From: Bacillota bacterium
GTDB lineage: Bacteria; Bacillota_E; Sulfobacillia; Sulfobacillales; Sulfobacillaceae
Assembly (NCBI GenBank): GCA_021820645.1
Contig: JAKADJ010000002.1
Location: 1-39,320, forward strand
Length of the DNA stretch: 39,320 bases
Reading direction: 5' to 3'
Part shown: in pieces, positions 14,568 through 25,074 of the stretch
Layout: each line of letters begins with the position of its first letter
Numbering within the stretch: position 1 is the first letter of the stretch
Notes under the pieces: model-generated
Seen by the model: the letters and a program-made list of their open reading frames with translations, nothing else
What the model was told of the DNA's origin: nothing
Database searches by the model: none
Translations under genes and position numbers: made by a program

Positions 14568-15547
14568 GCCCACTCGCTTCGGTCGAGCCGAGGCTGCAAT
14601 GCACGGTTTAAGGACTCCGACAATACTTCGGCCATATCGTTAATCAAGACGTCGATTTCTTTCGGAGTTACCATAAGATCCCCAAGGCGCGGCCCCAACA
14701 CCTCATCAATTAAGCCCTTCTGCTCGGGAAGTTCCATTTGTTGAAGAATCTTATAGAACGTCACATCATCGGCCAATTGTTGCGTTAAGAGATGGATAGC
14801 CTCTTGGGCGATGCTAACCGACTGGACGACGGTGCACACGCCGATTGCCGTAACCGGAACCCCTAACGATTCCTCGGTGAGGCCCTGGCGCCGATTCCCA
14901 ACCCCTGAACCGGGATGAATTCCGGTGTCCGCAATCTGCACGCTTCCTACCAACCGGTCTAAATTCCGAGCGGCTAGGGCATCAATGGCAATAACCAGAT
15001 CCGGATGCACTTCCCGTACGATCCCACGAATAATATCTAAGGTCTCGATGCCAGTAGTCCCCAAAACCCCCGGGGCGACGGCAGCTACTGGACGCATGCG
15101 TTTTTTAATATCTTCAGGTACTACCTCAGCGAGGTGGCGCGTGACCAAAAGACGATCCACGACGCGAGGTCCCAGGGCATCGGGCGTAGCATTCCAGTTC
15201 CCGAGACCTACAACCAAGACGGTGGTGTCTAGGTCATGGGGTAACAGCGCCTTCATTTGATCCGCAATGACGGCGATAAGCCCTTGTTTGAGGTCTGGAT
15301 CCCGATCTTTAAACGTCGGAACATCGAGTGTAATGTAATGCCCTCGGGGCTTACCCATCAATTTTTCAGCGGACTCCTGGTAGATTTCGACCTCAGTAAT
15401 CTGGACCCCGCGGTCACTGAGGTCGCGCACTCGGACACCGGGAATTTCCTCATGGGATTCCCCGCGCACGATGTCACGGGCCTCAATCGCCATATCGGTC
15501 CGGACCTGAATGGGCCGAAAAGCCGAATTCGTAGTAGGTCTAGGCAT
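14564..15547 (-). CDS. gpr: Spore germination protease GPR
   Basis: GPR cleaves SASPs early in germination, releasing DNA and supplying amino acids. The 327-residue protein has a short N-terminal part before VRTDMAIEARD, resembling the autoprocessed propeptide boundary in Bacillus GPR. Other hallmarks are VVGLGNWNATPDALGP (Asp123), LVIAIDALAAR (Asp189), the acidic protease-site equivalents, and GVGNRRQGLTEESLGVPV. ATG 15547 has GGAGG 5 nt upstream; a reading from 15586 lacks one. Its presence near two SASP genes is functionally coherent. Confidence 0.95.
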   Translation of the reverse strand: MPRPTTNSAFRPIQVRTDMAIEARDIVRGESHEEIPGVRVRDLSDRGVQITEVEIYQESAEKLMGKPRGHYITLDVPTFKDRDPDLKQGLIAVIADQMKALLPHDLDTTVLVVGLGNWNATPDALGPRVVDRLLVTRHLAEVVPEDIKKRMRPVAAVAPGVLGTTGIETLDIIRGIVREVHPDLVIAIDALAARNLDRLVGSVQIADTGIHPGSGVGNRRQGLTEESLGVPVTAIGVCTVVQSVSIAQEAIHLLTQQLADDVTFYKILQQMELPEQKGLIDEVLGPRLGDLMVTPKEIDVLINDMAEVLSESLNRALQPRLDRSEWA

Positions 15548-15580
15548 GAATTCCTCCTGGGTTGCTGCTGTGCTGCCGGA

Positions 15581-15611
15581 TAGCATGCCCTAGACTCCAT
15601 GCCTTTTATAC
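15581..15611 (-). promoter_or_regulatory. Candidate forespore promoter of gpr
   Basis: On the minus strand CATGCTA (15587-15581) fits the sigma-G -10 pattern CATnhTA, and GTATA (15611-15607) fits gHATR. The 19-nt spacing is one or two longer than usual, so this is only a candidate. Between it and the GT87 gene (up to 15814) I see no gene. Confidence 0.35.
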
Positions 15612-15814
15612 CAAGGGCTTTCCGATCCACCCATCGCGCGAGCTCCATATTAGATGTGCCAACTCATGCGGTTCTGCGTTCAGCCCGACCTGACTAGAGG
15701 CCCATGATATCGCAACCATCTGAAGGTGCGCGAGATTCGGGATATCACCGCCTCGCGATGTGGCGGACCTACCGAGGAATCGTTAGGAGTTACGTGTGGC
15801 GTCGGGGGTGAGCG

Positions 15815-17023
15815 TTATTCACGCGGTGAGATAGGAATCTCTGAAGGAAGTCCCGTATCAACCCGCAATCGGCTTCGATTCGCAGTGAAAACGGCAGCGA
15901 ACAGGAGACTTAGGTCTCGCCCGGCTAGGATGGGGAAGACGGGTCCTCGCACAAACCGCGGCAACAATGGATTCCCGGTGGTCCCCAACCCTAACCAGCG
16001 CATGGCCAGCCAAAAGTCGAGAAGCCCTGCAAGATTCAGCACCACCAGCAATCCCCCATCGACCCCAGCCCATAGGATGGCGGTATAAACCCAGAGCATG
16101 TATTGCGGACTATAAACTTTGTTGCATAAAAACCACCACGTGAGGGCGGCGGCCACAACACCCACGGGATTCCAATGGTATTTTAGCATCAGGGCGAGGA
16201 GGGCGATCCCCCCGCCTAAAGTCAATCCGGCACTCACCATATCCACGCTATTGAGGTGTAGGACGCCCACATGAATAAGCCACTGATAGAGCCCGGGGTC
16301 GGGGGGGCGATGACTATTGTAACTAAAGAAGTTAGACCAACCCGATTCAGCAAATATCGCAAAGGGGAGGTTAAGGACGCCGACCGATATCCCCAGTCCC
16401 AAGCAGAATCCTTTCAGTTGGTCCTTTCGGTGCATCCACAACCAAGCAGAAAAATATGGAACCATAACAATCGGAAAGAACTTCACCGCGATCCCGATCC
16501 CGATCCACATTCCAGCCCACCGATAACGTCCGCGTTCAAAGGTAAGCACTGCCCATGCCCAACACATAATCCCTAAAAGATCCCAGTTGAGGACCCCATA
16601 CACCGCTAAGAGAGGTGACAAACTGAGCCAGAGCGCAGCGTTTATGCCACGTGCGCGGTACAGAGGATAGAGGGTCAGGATAAACGCAAGCATGAGGCCG
16701 AGATCTGATGCGATAAAATACCCCCAAAAGCTCGGAAAATAAGCCATCAGGGACATATATATGCCTATCCCCACTGGGTACTCGATCACGTTCTGAACGT
16801 AGGGGATCATATGTAAAAATAACCGCCGCGCGCCGTATAATGCGACTACGTCAGAGTAGCTATAGTGAAGAAAGCTATAGGCATAATAGGACACCCCAGG
16901 ATAGCCACCGGATACCAACGACTCGGGGGGCGCTGAATGGAGGATATTCAGCAACATCCATAACACACCCGGAATAGCAGTCCACCAAAACTGTTTGCCA
17001 CTCTGGCCTGTCGTGCCGCCCAC
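15815..17023 (-). CDS. GT87-like polyprenol-phosphate-dependent membrane glycosyltransferase
   Basis: A 402-residue polytopic protein with about ten hydrophobic segments. The arrangement resembles GT-C/GT87 (DUF2029) mannosyltransferase-like proteins: an early extracytoplasmic loop with NVIEYPVGIGIYM, WDLLGIMCWAWAV, and GIAVKFFPIVMVPY typical of the family. Such enzymes transfer sugars from polyprenyl-phosphate donors outside the membrane. The GTG start at 17023 has GGGAG about 9 nt upstream. The tail after the last helix is basic. The acceptor is unknown; the divergent flippase gene suggests an envelope-glycan role. Tandem GATCCC units within it simply encode IGIGI. Confidence 0.75.
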   Translation of the reverse strand: MGGTTGQSGKQFWWTAIPGVLWMLLNILHSAPPESLVSGGYPGVSYYAYSFLHYSYSDVVALYGARRLFLHMIPYVQNVIEYPVGIGIYMSLMAYFPSFWGYFIASDLGLMLAFILTLYPLYRARGINAALWLSLSPLLAVYGVLNWDLLGIMCWAWAVLTFERGRYRWAGMWIGIGIAVKFFPIVMVPYFSAWLWMHRKDQLKGFCLGLGISVGVLNLPFAIFAESGWSNFFSYNSHRPPDPGLYQWLIHVGVLHLNSVDMVSAGLTLGGGIALLALMLKYHWNPVGVVAAALTWWFLCNKVYSPQYMLWVYTAILWAGVDGGLLVVLNLAGLLDFWLAMRWLGLGTTGNPLLPRFVRGPVFPILAGRDLSLLFAAVFTANRSRLRVDTGLPSEIPISPRE

Positions 17024-17139
17024 CCCCGTCCGCTCCCATTATAGAAGATTTCATTCCCGCCACCAAAAGTGCCTGGCCTAGGATCTAGAGGCAAGAATCT
17101 CAGCCCCGAGACATATGTCTAGACACGGAGGGAATGTCC

Positions 17140-18633
17140 ATGCGCACTAAACGCAATCTCTGGTGGGGAACCTTAACCCTAACGTCTGCAGCATTGGCCT
17201 CACGAGGGCTCGGCCTCGTCTATCGTGTGCTGCTCGCCCGGTTTTTGGGTGCCGAAGGTCTCGGCTTCTTTCAAATGATTTTCCCTTTGTATATTGCTCT
17301 CGTCACGCTGTCCGTCGCCGGAATGCCGATGGCGGTATCGCAAATGGTCGCCGAGGGTAAGAGTCAAAATAAGGCGTTGATGCGACTCGCGTGGATTGTT
17401 GTACTCGCCATTAGTGTTCCCCTCATGCTCATTATCTATCTATGGGCACGCCCATTAGCGCTGACGTTGTACCACGATGCACGGTTTGTCCCCCTCCTCT
17501 GGGCCATTTCTCCAGCTCTACTCGCGGTGGCATTCTCGTCGGTCCTGCGGGGATACTTTATCGGCTTACAACAAGTCGAAGTACCCGCCGCGTCCCAGGT
17601 GGCAGAACAACTGGCTCGCGTGGTCATCATGCTCGGTATTCTATCGGCCCTAGGGCAGCAGATTCCGCATGCTCCGCTAGTGGCCGTCATCTTGATTCCG
17701 GTGGGAGAATCCGTCAGTTTGGTCATCTTGGCCACTGCCTATTGGCGCCAACAACCCCGAGAAACCACGGATGCGGGACGCCCAATCCGGGTCGGAGATA
17801 TTCTCCGGTTATCCTTGCCGGTGACCTTTACGCGACTCTTAGGGTCCCTGGTGGCCGTGATCGAAGCCACGGTCATCCCATTGCGCCTCGTTGCCTCGGG
17901 CATGTCCCACTTTCATGCAATTCAATACTTTGGCCAACTTACCGGTATGGCGCTCCCCCTGATCTTTTTCCCGACAGCGCTGACTCTTTCGCTCGCCACA
18001 AACCTGGTTCCCGTCATTGCCGAGGCCTACGCCCGCGGTGACATGGCCCGAATCCGGACCCATACCGAATCCAGCTTGAAGGCCACCACATTGGTCACGG
18101 TCCCGGTAACTGCCGTGCTCCTCACCATTGGAGTCCAGCTAGATGATTTGTTTTTCCATACCCAAATCCCTCCCCATGTCTTCGTGCCATTAGTCGCGGG
18201 TGGATTCTTTCTCTATTTTGATATCAACTTAGCCGGGATTTTACGAGGAATGGGACGTACCGTTATCCCGATGCGTAATGACTTGATCGCAAGCGGCGTG
18301 GAAGTATCCCTCATATGGATACTGGGAGCTCGACCGGGATTTGGGGCTACCGGCATTGCCTGGGCGTTTGCTGTGGGGTTTTTCCTATCGTTTGTCTTAA
18401 ACCTGGTGGCGACCGCGAATCTTACACAATACCGTGCCTCATGGGGCCAGTTGCTCGTTCGTCCTACACTGGCGTCCGTTCCTGCTGTACTCGCCATTTC
18501 CTGGTGGCAAATAATAGCCCCTCATTACGGCTGGAGCCACGTGTTGGTCCTCTTGGCGAGTGTATTTTTAGCGACGATAACGTATCTCGCTAGTTGGTAC
18601 CTTATGCGATGGTCCTGGCCCAGGGTCACCTAA
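17140..18633 (+). CDS. SpoVB-like polysaccharide/lipid flippase (MOP superfamily)
   Basis: The 497-residue protein has about 14 membrane segments of the MviN/MATE/SpoVB type. N-terminal features are ALASRGLGLVYRVLLARFLGAEGLGFFQ and later LRGYFIGLQQVEVPAASQ, close to Stage V sporulation protein B and related lipid-linked glycan flippases. ATG 17140 has GGAGG 8 nt upstream, whereas ATG 17134 is too close. In Bacillus SpoVB is needed for spore cortex peptidoglycan. The gene is divergent from the GT87 gene and converges on the TlpA gene with a 21-nt gap. Confidence 0.82.
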   Translation: MRTKRNLWWGTLTLTSAALASRGLGLVYRVLLARFLGAEGLGFFQMIFPLYIALVTLSVAGMPMAVSQMVAEGKSQNKALMRLAWIVVLAISVPLMLIIYLWARPLALTLYHDARFVPLLWAISPALLAVAFSSVLRGYFIGLQQVEVPAASQVAEQLARVVIMLGILSALGQQIPHAPLVAVILIPVGESVSLVILATAYWRQQPRETTDAGRPIRVGDILRLSLPVTFTRLLGSLVAVIEATVIPLRLVASGMSHFHAIQYFGQLTGMALPLIFFPTALTLSLATNLVPVIAEAYARGDMARIRTHTESSLKATTLVTVPVTAVLLTIGVQLDDLFFHTQIPPHVFVPLVAGGFFLYFDINLAGILRGMGRTVIPMRNDLIASGVEVSLIWILGARPGFGATGIAWAFAVGFFLSFVLNLVATANLTQYRASWGQLLVRPTLASVPAVLAISWWQIIAPHYGWSHVLVLLASVFLATITYLASWYLMRWSWPRVT

Positions 18634-18654
18634 CTCGGTCTTTGGGGACACCCC

Positions 18655-19227
18655 CTACCCCGGGTGGATGATTGCCTTTAAAAACGGATCGAGGGCGCCA
18701 CGCGTCAAAAAGGCTCCCGTATAAATCCCCACAATGTGTCCAGTCGGGCCAATAAAGACCGAGGTGGGATAGTACTGCACCCCATAAGTACCGGCTACAG
18801 ACCCACTTTGGTCCAGGAGTACCGGGTAATTCAAATGCGTAGTCGCCATATACCGGGCCACTTCGTTCTTTGTTTGCTGCTCGTCAATGCCATACACGTC
18901 GAGTGCCGGGCCATAGTGCTTTTTAACTCGAACAATTTCCGGAATCTCTTTCTTGCACCACGGACACCAGGTCGCCCAAAAATTTATCCAAACGGGATGG
19001 CCCCGCAGGCTTTTTAAGGATACCAGCTTGCCCGTCGTGCTGGCCAAAGTAAAGTTAGGCGCTATATCGCCCGGGCCCAAGCCCACGGGTGCCACTGCCC
19101 GACCTTGGGCCAGGCTTGCCTCGCCGGGGACATGGCCGTGGTGGGGAAGCGCTCGGCCAACTAAAAATCCCCCATAGAGAAAGGCCAGCGCGAGAACTCC
19201 CATCCCTGTCCATCGGCGCCAGTTCAC
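18655..19227 (-). CDS. TlpA/ResA-like thiol-disulfide oxidoreductase
   Basis: The 190-residue protein has an N-terminal membrane anchor (about 8-25) and an extracytoplasmic thioredoxin fold. The redox motif is NFWATWCPWCKKE (Cys88, Cys91), followed by a cis-Pro loop YYPTSVFIGPTG. ResA-type proteins reduce apocytochrome c haem-site cysteines, whereas sporulation paralogues (StoA) act on spore envelope proteins; sequence alone does not separate these. The GTG start at 19227 has GGAGG 7 nt upstream. It lies 56 nt past ClpB and in the same direction. Confidence 0.87.
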   Translation of the reverse strand: MNWRRWTGMGVLALAFLYGGFLVGRALPHHGHVPGEASLAQGRAVAPVGLGPGDIAPNFTLASTTGKLVSLKSLRGHPVWINFWATWCPWCKKEIPEIVRVKKHYGPALDVYGIDEQQTKNEVARYMATTHLNYPVLLDQSGSVAGTYGVQYYPTSVFIGPTGHIVGIYTGAFLTRGALDPFLKAIIHPG

Positions 19228-19283
19228 GTCAAGACCTCCATCCGACTGTCCCGAGCCACGCCAACATGCTCATCTGTTTCCCA

Positions 19284-21872
19284 TTAATCGTTCCGGTCGG
19301 AGGCCACAAAGTCTAACGCATCCTCTCTCACATCGACGGTTACATTCTGGCCGGGGACAATCTCGCCCAACAACAGTTTTAGGGCTAACGGGTCTTGGAC
19401 CATGCGTTGAATCAAGCGACGGAGTGGACGGGCTCCATACTGCGCATCATATCCCCGTTCAGCGAGCCACTTTTTAGCCGCATCGGTGAATTGAACCCGC
19501 AGATCCCGTTCTGCTAACCTCTCATTCATCTCGGACACGTGTAACGAGACAATACGAAGCAGGTCGTCCGTTGTTAGCCTAGAAAATGTAATCACTTCAT
19601 CGATGCGGTTAAGCAATTCCGGCCGAAACGCCTCTTTCAAAATCCCCGCAATGTGTTCGGATCGACGCTCTGGATCGGATTCTTCCAAGATTACCTGGCT
19701 CCCAAGGTTCGAGGTCATAATGATGACCGTATTACGAAAATCAACCGTGTGGCCCTGCCCATCAGTCAGCCGGCCATCATCGAGCACTTGGAGTAAGATG
19801 TTGAAGACCTCCGGATGCGCTTTTTCCACTTCGTCCAAAAGTACCACCGCGTAGGGACGGCGGCGCACAGTCTCGGTCAACTGGCCCCCTTCTTCATAGC
19901 CGACATAGCCGGGAGGTGCCCCAACCAATCGGGACACCGCATGGCGTTCCATATATTCGGACATGTCGATTCGGACCAGCGCGTTTTCATCATCAAACAG
20001 AAAGCCGGCCAGGGCCTTAGCCAGTTCGGTTTTCCCTACACCGGTGGGTCCTACGAACAAGAAAGACCCCATGGGACGGCGGGGATCGGATAGTCCCGCG
20101 CGAGCACGACGCACCGCATTCGAGACCGCATGGATGGCATCACGTTGACCAATAACTCGAGCACCCAATCGGTCTTCCATCTCTACCAGCTTGCTGCGTT
20201 CTCCTTCTAAAAGACGACTGACGGGGATCCCAGTCCATTTCCCGACCACGCTGGCAATGTCATGTTCGGTTACTTCTTCCTGCAACATCCGGCCCGCTTG
20301 GTCTAGTTCTTGCACCGCTTCCTGAGCTGCCTTAAGTTCTCGAGCCAAACTAAGTTGTGTCCCGTAACGCAACTCTGCCGCGCGCGCGAGATCCCCGGTA
20401 CGTTCCGCCTGGGCTTCCGCCACCTGAGTTTCTTCAATCTTTGCTTGCAACGTATGCACTTTTTCCACTAACGCCTTTTCCTGCTCCCACTTAGCGAGGA
20501 GCCCGTCGCGTTGTTCACGGACATTACTCAAGTCTTGCTCGAGTTGTTGCAAACGCGTTTTAGACGCGGCATCATCTTCCTTTGCAAGAGCTTCGCGTTC
20601 AATCTCTAGTTGGATACGGCGCCGCTCCAATTCATCCAAGGCTTCCGGTAGACTATCCATCTCTACCCGCAAGTGCGACGCCGCCTCATCAATCAGATCA
20701 ATAGCCTTATCCGGCAAAAATCGGTCGGTGATGTAGCGATGACTTAGTCGAGCCGCGGCCACCAAAGCCCCATCGCGGATGCGTACACCATGATGCACTT
20801 CATAGCGAGACTTCAAGCCCCGCAGGATAGCAATGGTATCCTCCACCGATGGCTCCCCGACGTGAACCGGTTGAAATCGGCGTTCAAGAGCAGCATCTTT
20901 TTCAATGTAACTGCGATATTCGTCAAGCGTGGTGGCACCCACTGCCCGAAGTTCACCGCGTGCCAGCGCCGGTTTTAAGAGGTTCGCCGCATCTACTGCC
21001 CCTTCTGCTTTACCGGCCCCGACCAAGGTATGGAGCTCATCGATGAAGAGAACAACGTTGCCCTCGGCTGCCTGGACTTCCTTGAGGACCGCTTTCAGCC
21101 GATCTTCAAATTCCCCGCGAAACTTGCTGCCCGCGATGAGGGATCCTAAGTCAAGGGCCAAGACCCTTTTATCCTTTAATCCTTGAGGGACATCGCCCGC
21201 CACGATTCTTTGAGCCAGTCCTTCGACGATAGCAGTCTTACCGACACCCGGCTCACCAATCAACACCGGATTGTTTTTGGTACGGCGCGATAGAACCTGG
21301 ATTACGCGCCGTATTTCCTCATCACGACCAATCACGGGATCGAGCTTAGATTTGCGTGCGAGGTCAGTCAGGTCTTTCGCATATTTCTCCAGGGCTTGAT
21401 ATTTTTCTTCAGGCGTCTGGTCGGTCACGCGGCTTGAACCGCGCACTGCCTTCAATGCGCGTAAAATACCATCTTTCTGTACGCCGTGCGCCTTAAGAAT
21501 TTTCCCGACATTCGTCTCCTGCTCCCCCAAGGCCACCAGGAGATGTTCCGTCGAGACATATTCATCATGCAAGTTTTCGGCTTCCGCTTCCGCCGCTTCG
21601 ACGACCGCCGTGAGTTGCGGGCTCAAATAGGCCCCCACTTGCGTCCCGGTGACTTTTGGGATTTTCTCTAACGCCGTCTGGACGGCCGTTTCGAGGTTAT
21701 TGACCGCCACTCCCATCTTTTGAATCAAGGGACGCACCACGCCGTCCGGTTCTTGAAGCAACGCGAGAAGCAAATGTTCTGGTTCGATCGCTTGATTTCC
21801 TAATTTTCGTGCATGATTTTGCGCCGCTTCAAGAGCTTCCTGAGATTTTACGGTTAGTTTATCGAGGCGCAT
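19284..21872 (-). CDS. clpB: ATP-dependent disaggregase ClpB
   Basis: ClpB works with DnaK/DnaJ to extract and refold proteins from aggregates. The 862-residue product has the full layout: Clp N-domain (1-140), first AAA+ module with GEPGVGKT at 206-213, coiled-coil M domain (about 400-520), second AAA+ module with GPTGVGKT, and a C-terminal [20 protein letters not shown] 21872 is chosen because GGGAG is 6 nt upstream; the further in-frame starts to 21893 are not supported. It overlaps dnaJ by 14 nt, so it is last in the hspR-dnaK-dnaJ-clpB operon. Confidence 0.97.
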   Translation of the reverse strand: MRLDKLTVKSQEALEAAQNHARKLGNQAIEPEHLLLALLQEPDGVVRPLIQKMGVAVNNLETAVQTALEKIPKVTGTQVGAYLSPQLTAVVEAAEAEAENLHDEYVSTEHLLVALGEQETNVGKILKAHGVQKDGILRALKAVRGSSRVTDQTPEEKYQALEKYAKDLTDLARKSKLDPVIGRDEEIRRVIQVLSRRTKNNPVLIGEPGVGKTAIVEGLAQRIVAGDVPQGLKDKRVLALDLGSLIAGSKFRGEFEDRLKAVLKEVQAAEGNVVLFIDELHTLVGAGKAEGAVDAANLLKPALARGELRAVGATTLDEYRSYIEKDAALERRFQPVHVGEPSVEDTIAILRGLKSRYEVHHGVRIRDGALVAAARLSHRYITDRFLPDKAIDLIDEAASHLRVEMDSLPEALDELERRRIQLEIEREALAKEDDAASKTRLQQLEQDLSNVREQRDGLLAKWEQEKALVEKVHTLQAKIEETQVAEAQAERTGDLARAAELRYGTQLSLARELKAAQEAVQELDQAGRMLQEEVTEHDIASVVGKWTGIPVSRLLEGERSKLVEMEDRLGARVIGQRDAIHAVSNAVRRARAGLSDPRRPMGSFLFVGPTGVGKTELAKALAGFLFDDENALVRIDMSEYMERHAVSRLVGAPPGYVGYEEGGQLTETVRRRPYAVVLLDEVEKAHPEVFNILLQVLDDGRLTDGQGHTVDFRNTVIIMTSNLGSQVILEESDPERRSEHIAGILKEAFRPELLNRIDEVITFSRLTTDDLLRIVSLHVSEMNERLAERDLRVQFTDAAKKWLAERGYDAQYGARPLRRLIQRMVQDPLALKLLLGEIVPGQNVTVDVREDALDFVASDRND

Positions 21873-22797
21873 GAACATCTCCCCCACTTTCAAGATGCAA
21901 TGCCTTCAATTCCTCATACAATCGGTCATCTTCTGCCGTAAAGGGTTCCGGGAACCTCAGCGTCACCTCTAATAACAGATCACCTTGGGTTGCACCCGAT
22001 CGGTCTGGCAAACCCATCCCTCGCAGTCGGAGAACCTTGCCTTGATTGGTGTGCGGTGGAATAGTCAGGGCAACCGATTCACCAACCAACGGACTCACCG
22101 TGACCTGTCCCCCGCATGCTGCCACTGGTACCGCCACCATCAGTTTCCCTACCAGGTCATTATGCTGGCGGTGAAATCGTGGGTGTGGAGCGACCTGAAT
22201 TTTAAGTCGGGCATGAGACCCAACCCTCAGCACCGTGCCATCTTCGACGCCGGGAGGGACTTTCACCTCAAACCCTTGGGGCTCCATGGTCTGACCCAGA
22301 CCCCCACACCGAGAACAATTCGGGTCAGCTCCGTGACAGGTGGCACAAGGCCGAATCTGGCTCACCGTAATGGGCACGGTAGCTCCACTGGCAACCTGCT
22401 CCAAAGTAACGACAAGGGTCTCCTCGGGCGTTTCAGGCTTTGGCCGCTGTTGGGTCCGTGTGGATCCACTTCCCGAAAATAAATCGTCAAAAATACTTCC
22501 AAAGTCGCCAACGTCAAATCCGTCCCATTCGTGAGACACACGTTGGTAACCGGGGCCCTGACTACGCGCTTTCCGATTGGCGAAACTGCGTCGCAATCGA
22601 TCATATTCCTGCCGTTTCTTAGGATTGGAGAGGACCTCGTGCGCCTCGTTGATGTCTTTAAAGCGTTCTTCGCTCGTTTTACCGCTGACATCGGGATGAT
22701 ATTTACGGGCCAACTTCCGATAGGCCGCCTTTATCGTGGCAGCGTCAGCGGTCTCACTAATTTCTAAGATTTTGTAATAATCTTTTGGTGCTGCCAT
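21859..22797 (-). CDS. DnaJ-family co-chaperone with a single zinc site
   Basis: The 312-residue protein has an N-terminal J domain with the HPD motif at 34-36, a Gly/Phe-rich stretch with [10 protein letters not shown] (about 90-112), a reduced zinc-finger region and C-terminal substrate-binding domains ([18 protein letters not shown] onward). Classical DnaJ has four CxxCxGxG repeats; here only two CxxC pairs remain (Cys151/154 and 161/164), enough for one zinc. It is therefore between type I DnaJ and CbpA-like proteins. ATG 22797 has GGAGG 7 nt upstream. It lies 68 nt after dnaK and overlaps clpB. Confidence 0.92.
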   Translation of the reverse strand: MAAPKDYYKILEISETADAATIKAAYRKLARKYHPDVSGKTSEERFKDINEAHEVLSNPKKRQEYDRLRRSFANRKARSQGPGYQRVSHEWDGFDVGDFGSIFDDLFSGSGSTRTQQRPKPETPEETLVVTLEQVASGATVPITVSQIRPCATCHGADPNCSRCGGLGQTMEPQGFEVKVPPGVEDGTVLRVGSHARLKIQVAPHPRFHRQHNDLVGKLMVAVPVAACGGQVTVSPLVGESVALTIPPHTNQGKVLRLRGMGLPDRSGATQGDLLLEVTLRFPEPFTAEDDRLYEELKALHLESGGDVHAPR

Positions 22798-22820
22798 ATC
22801 GTGACCTCCCCCAAGGGCAA

Positions 22821-22848
22821 GGACCAGGAAGGTTTCCCCACCTGGTCC
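22821..22848 (-). promoter_or_regulatory. Inverted repeat between dnaK and dnaJ
   Basis: GGACCAGG (22821-22828) and CCTGGTCC (22841-22848) form a perfect 8-bp-arm hairpin with a 12-nt loop. No U-tract follows on the minus strand, so it is not a standard terminator. An RNA processing or stability element that lowers dnaJ-clpB relative to dnaK is plausible. Confidence 0.4.
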
Positions 22849-22865
22849 CGACCTGACCGCCTACC

Positions 22866-24752
22866 CTATTCGGTGGGGCGGAAATCTGCGTCAATGACAT
22901 CATCGTTGGCTTCGCCACCAGGCGGCGGTGAAGCGTCGCCACCGGATTGGGTCGACGTGTACAGTTGCTCCGCAAGCCGATGCGAAATCGTTTCCAATTC
23001 CGTGACGGCTTTCTGAATGGCCTCTTGGTCTGCGGTACCGATCGCATCTCGCACCGACTTAATTGCGGTTTCCGCCGCTTCTTTATCCGATGCGGAAACC
23101 TTATCTCCTAGATCCCGCACGGTTTTTTCCGTTGCATAGGCCAACGATTCCGCGCGGTTCTTCAATTCAGCGGCCTCTCGAACCTTTTGGTCTTCCTGAG
23201 CCTTTTCTTGAGACTCTCGTACCAATTTCTCGACTTCGTCCTTAGAGAGTTGCGTGGACGCGGTTACGGTGATCCGCTGTTCCTTGCCCGTCCCCAGGTC
23301 CTTGGCCGACACGTTCACAATACCGTTGGCGTCAATGTCAAAGGTAACTTCAATCTGCGGAACCCCCCGTGGTGCCGGAGGAATGTCTGCCAAGCTAAAC
23401 CGGGCCAACGTTCTATTGTCCTGGGCCATCGCCCGCTCTCCTTGGAGAACGTGAATCTCAACACTGGTCTGATTGTCGGAAGCCGTAGTGAATGTTTCAC
23501 TCTTGCGTGTGGGAATTGTCGTGTTGCGGTCGATAAGCTTTGTGAACACACCGCCCATTGTCTCAATACCCAAAGACAGCGGGGTCACATCCAACAAAAT
23601 GACATCCTTCACGTCGCCGGCCAGCACACCCCCTTGAATGGCTGCTCCGATGGCCACCACTTCATCCGGATTGACCCCGCGATTAGGCTCCTTGCCGGTC
23701 AGGCGTTTGACAAGTTCCTGGATGACCGGCATCCGTGTGGAACCTCCCACCAAGATCACTTCGTCGATTTGGTTCTCAGAGAGTTTAGCATCCTGGAGCG
23801 CTTGTTTGAATGGTCCCACCGTGCGTTCAGTCAGACTACTAGTCAGTTCTTCAAATTTGGCTCGCGTCACCCGTTGTTCTAAGTGCTTGGGACCAGTCTG
23901 GTCCGCCGTAATAAATGGGAGGCTGATTTGCGTTTCTGTAACCGACGACAACTCAATCTTAGCTTTTTCTGACGCTTCAATCAGACGTTGCAACGCCTGG
24001 CGGTCCTGGCGCAGGTCGATACCGTTTTCCTTTTGAAATTCCGCCGCCACGTAGTCGACCAACTTCATGTCATAATCATCACCACCCAGGTGGGTATCTC
24101 CCGAGGTTGACTTGACCTCAAATACGCCGTCACCGACTTCGAGCACAGATACATCGAACGTTCCACCACCGAGGTCCCACACTAAGATGGTTTCGTTTTT
24201 TTGTTTGTCGAGTCCATAAGCCAAGGCCGCAGCGGTAGGCTCGTTGATGATCCGAAGGACCTCTAGTCCAGCAATTTTCCCCGCATCTTTGGTAGCCTGT
24301 CGTTGGGCATCGTTAAAATAGGCAGGAACCGTGATTACTGCTTGAGTCACCGATTCCCCAAGATATTTTTCGGCATCAACTTTCAACTTCCCTAAAACCA
24401 TAGCCGAAATTTCCTCGGGAGTCATACTCTTCCCGGAATTCGGGAGGTCAACCAAAACCTGCTGGTTCGAACCCCCTTGCACCTTATAGGGCACACGAGT
24501 GCGCTCGGATTCCACTTCATCGAATCGACGACCGATGAACCTCTTTATGGAAAACACCGTGTTTTCTGGGTTCATGACTGCTTGGCGCCGAGCTAACTGT
24601 CCGACCAACCGCTCTCCCGCTTTACTGAACCCCACGACGGACGGAGTTAATCGACTCCCTTCCGTATTCAGGATGACGGTAGGCTGCCCACCCTCCATCA
24701 CCGCAATTACCGAGTTAGTTGTACCTAAGTCAATTCCGACGACCTTGCCCAT
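22866..24752 (-). CDS. dnaK: Hsp70 chaperone DnaK
   Basis: DnaK binds exposed hydrophobic segments and folds proteins in ATP-driven cycles. The 628-residue protein has the ATPase domain beginning [19 protein letters not shown], phosphate loop [16 protein letters not shown] and [14 protein letters not shown]. It also has the linker [16 protein letters not shown], then the peptide-binding and helical lid domains, ending in an acidic tail [12 protein letters not shown] 24752 has GGGAG 7 nt upstream. Its start lies 23 nt inside hspR. No grpE is present in this operon. Confidence 0.98.
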   Translation of the reverse strand: MGKVVGIDLGTTNSVIAVMEGGQPTVILNTEGSRLTPSVVGFSKAGERLVGQLARRQAVMNPENTVFSIKRFIGRRFDEVESERTRVPYKVQGGSNQQVLVDLPNSGKSMTPEEISAMVLGKLKVDAEKYLGESVTQAVITVPAYFNDAQRQATKDAGKIAGLEVLRIINEPTAAALAYGLDKQKNETILVWDLGGGTFDVSVLEVGDGVFEVKSTSGDTHLGGDDYDMKLVDYVAAEFQKENGIDLRQDRQALQRLIEASEKAKIELSSVTETQISLPFITADQTGPKHLEQRVTRAKFEELTSSLTERTVGPFKQALQDAKLSENQIDEVILVGGSTRMPVIQELVKRLTGKEPNRGVNPDEVVAIGAAIQGGVLAGDVKDVILLDVTPLSLGIETMGGVFTKLIDRNTTIPTRKSETFTTASDNQTSVEIHVLQGERAMAQDNRTLARFSLADIPPAPRGVPQIEVTFDIDANGIVNVSAKDLGTGKEQRITVTASTQLSKDEVEKLVRESQEKAQEDQKVREAAELKNRAESLAYATEKTVRDLGDKVSASDKEAAETAIKSVRDAIGTADQEAIQKAVTELETISHRLAEQLYTSTQSGGDASPPPGGEANDDVIDADFRPTE

Positions 24753-25044
24753 AACTGTTCTCCCTCGCTTTACTTCGACTACTGTTTATGTAGTGGACCT
24801 CGACGGTACCCAAAATTGCCCGGATACCCGCCACATTGATCCCTTGTTGGGTGAGTTCCACGATCTTGACCAATCGGTGAAAATCATTTTCTGAGTACAG
24901 CCGATTATTGGTGTCTGTTCGTGCTGGACACACCAGGCACTCCCGCTCCCAAATCCTTAGCACCTGGGTCGACACGCCAACCAATCGCGCCATGACGCTA
25001 ATTGTGTAAACCGGCTCATCAGGTCCATGAATCGGCACTGCCAT
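24730..25044 (-). CDS. HspR-like MerR-family heat-shock repressor
   Basis: A 104-residue MerR-type winged-helix protein. It has [22 protein letters not shown] followed by the wing (about 13-48), then a short helix with [21 protein letters not shown]. HspR proteins repress dnaK operons with DnaK as corepressor, and gene order (first in the dnaK operon) supports that job. The usual E-G-L-V-R-P-A-R-T is E-C-L-V-C-P-A-R-T here, giving a Cys36-x-x-Cys39 pair. ATG 25044 is preferred over GTG 25047, since GAGG lies 5 nt before it. No HAIR operator of the actinobacterial type was found upstream. Confidence 0.85.
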   Translation of the reverse strand: MAVPIHGPDEPVYTISVMARLVGVSTQVLRIWERECLVCPARTDTNNRLYSENDFHRLVKIVELTQQGINVAGIRAILGTVEVHYINSSRSKARENSYGQGRRN

Positions 25045-25074
25045 CACATCCTCAAAAACCGTACTCCGTGTATC

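Noticed and set aside
16496..16513. Tandem GATCCC repeat
   Set aside because: It encodes a repeated Ile-Gly stretch within a membrane helix of the GT87-like protein and has only three units.
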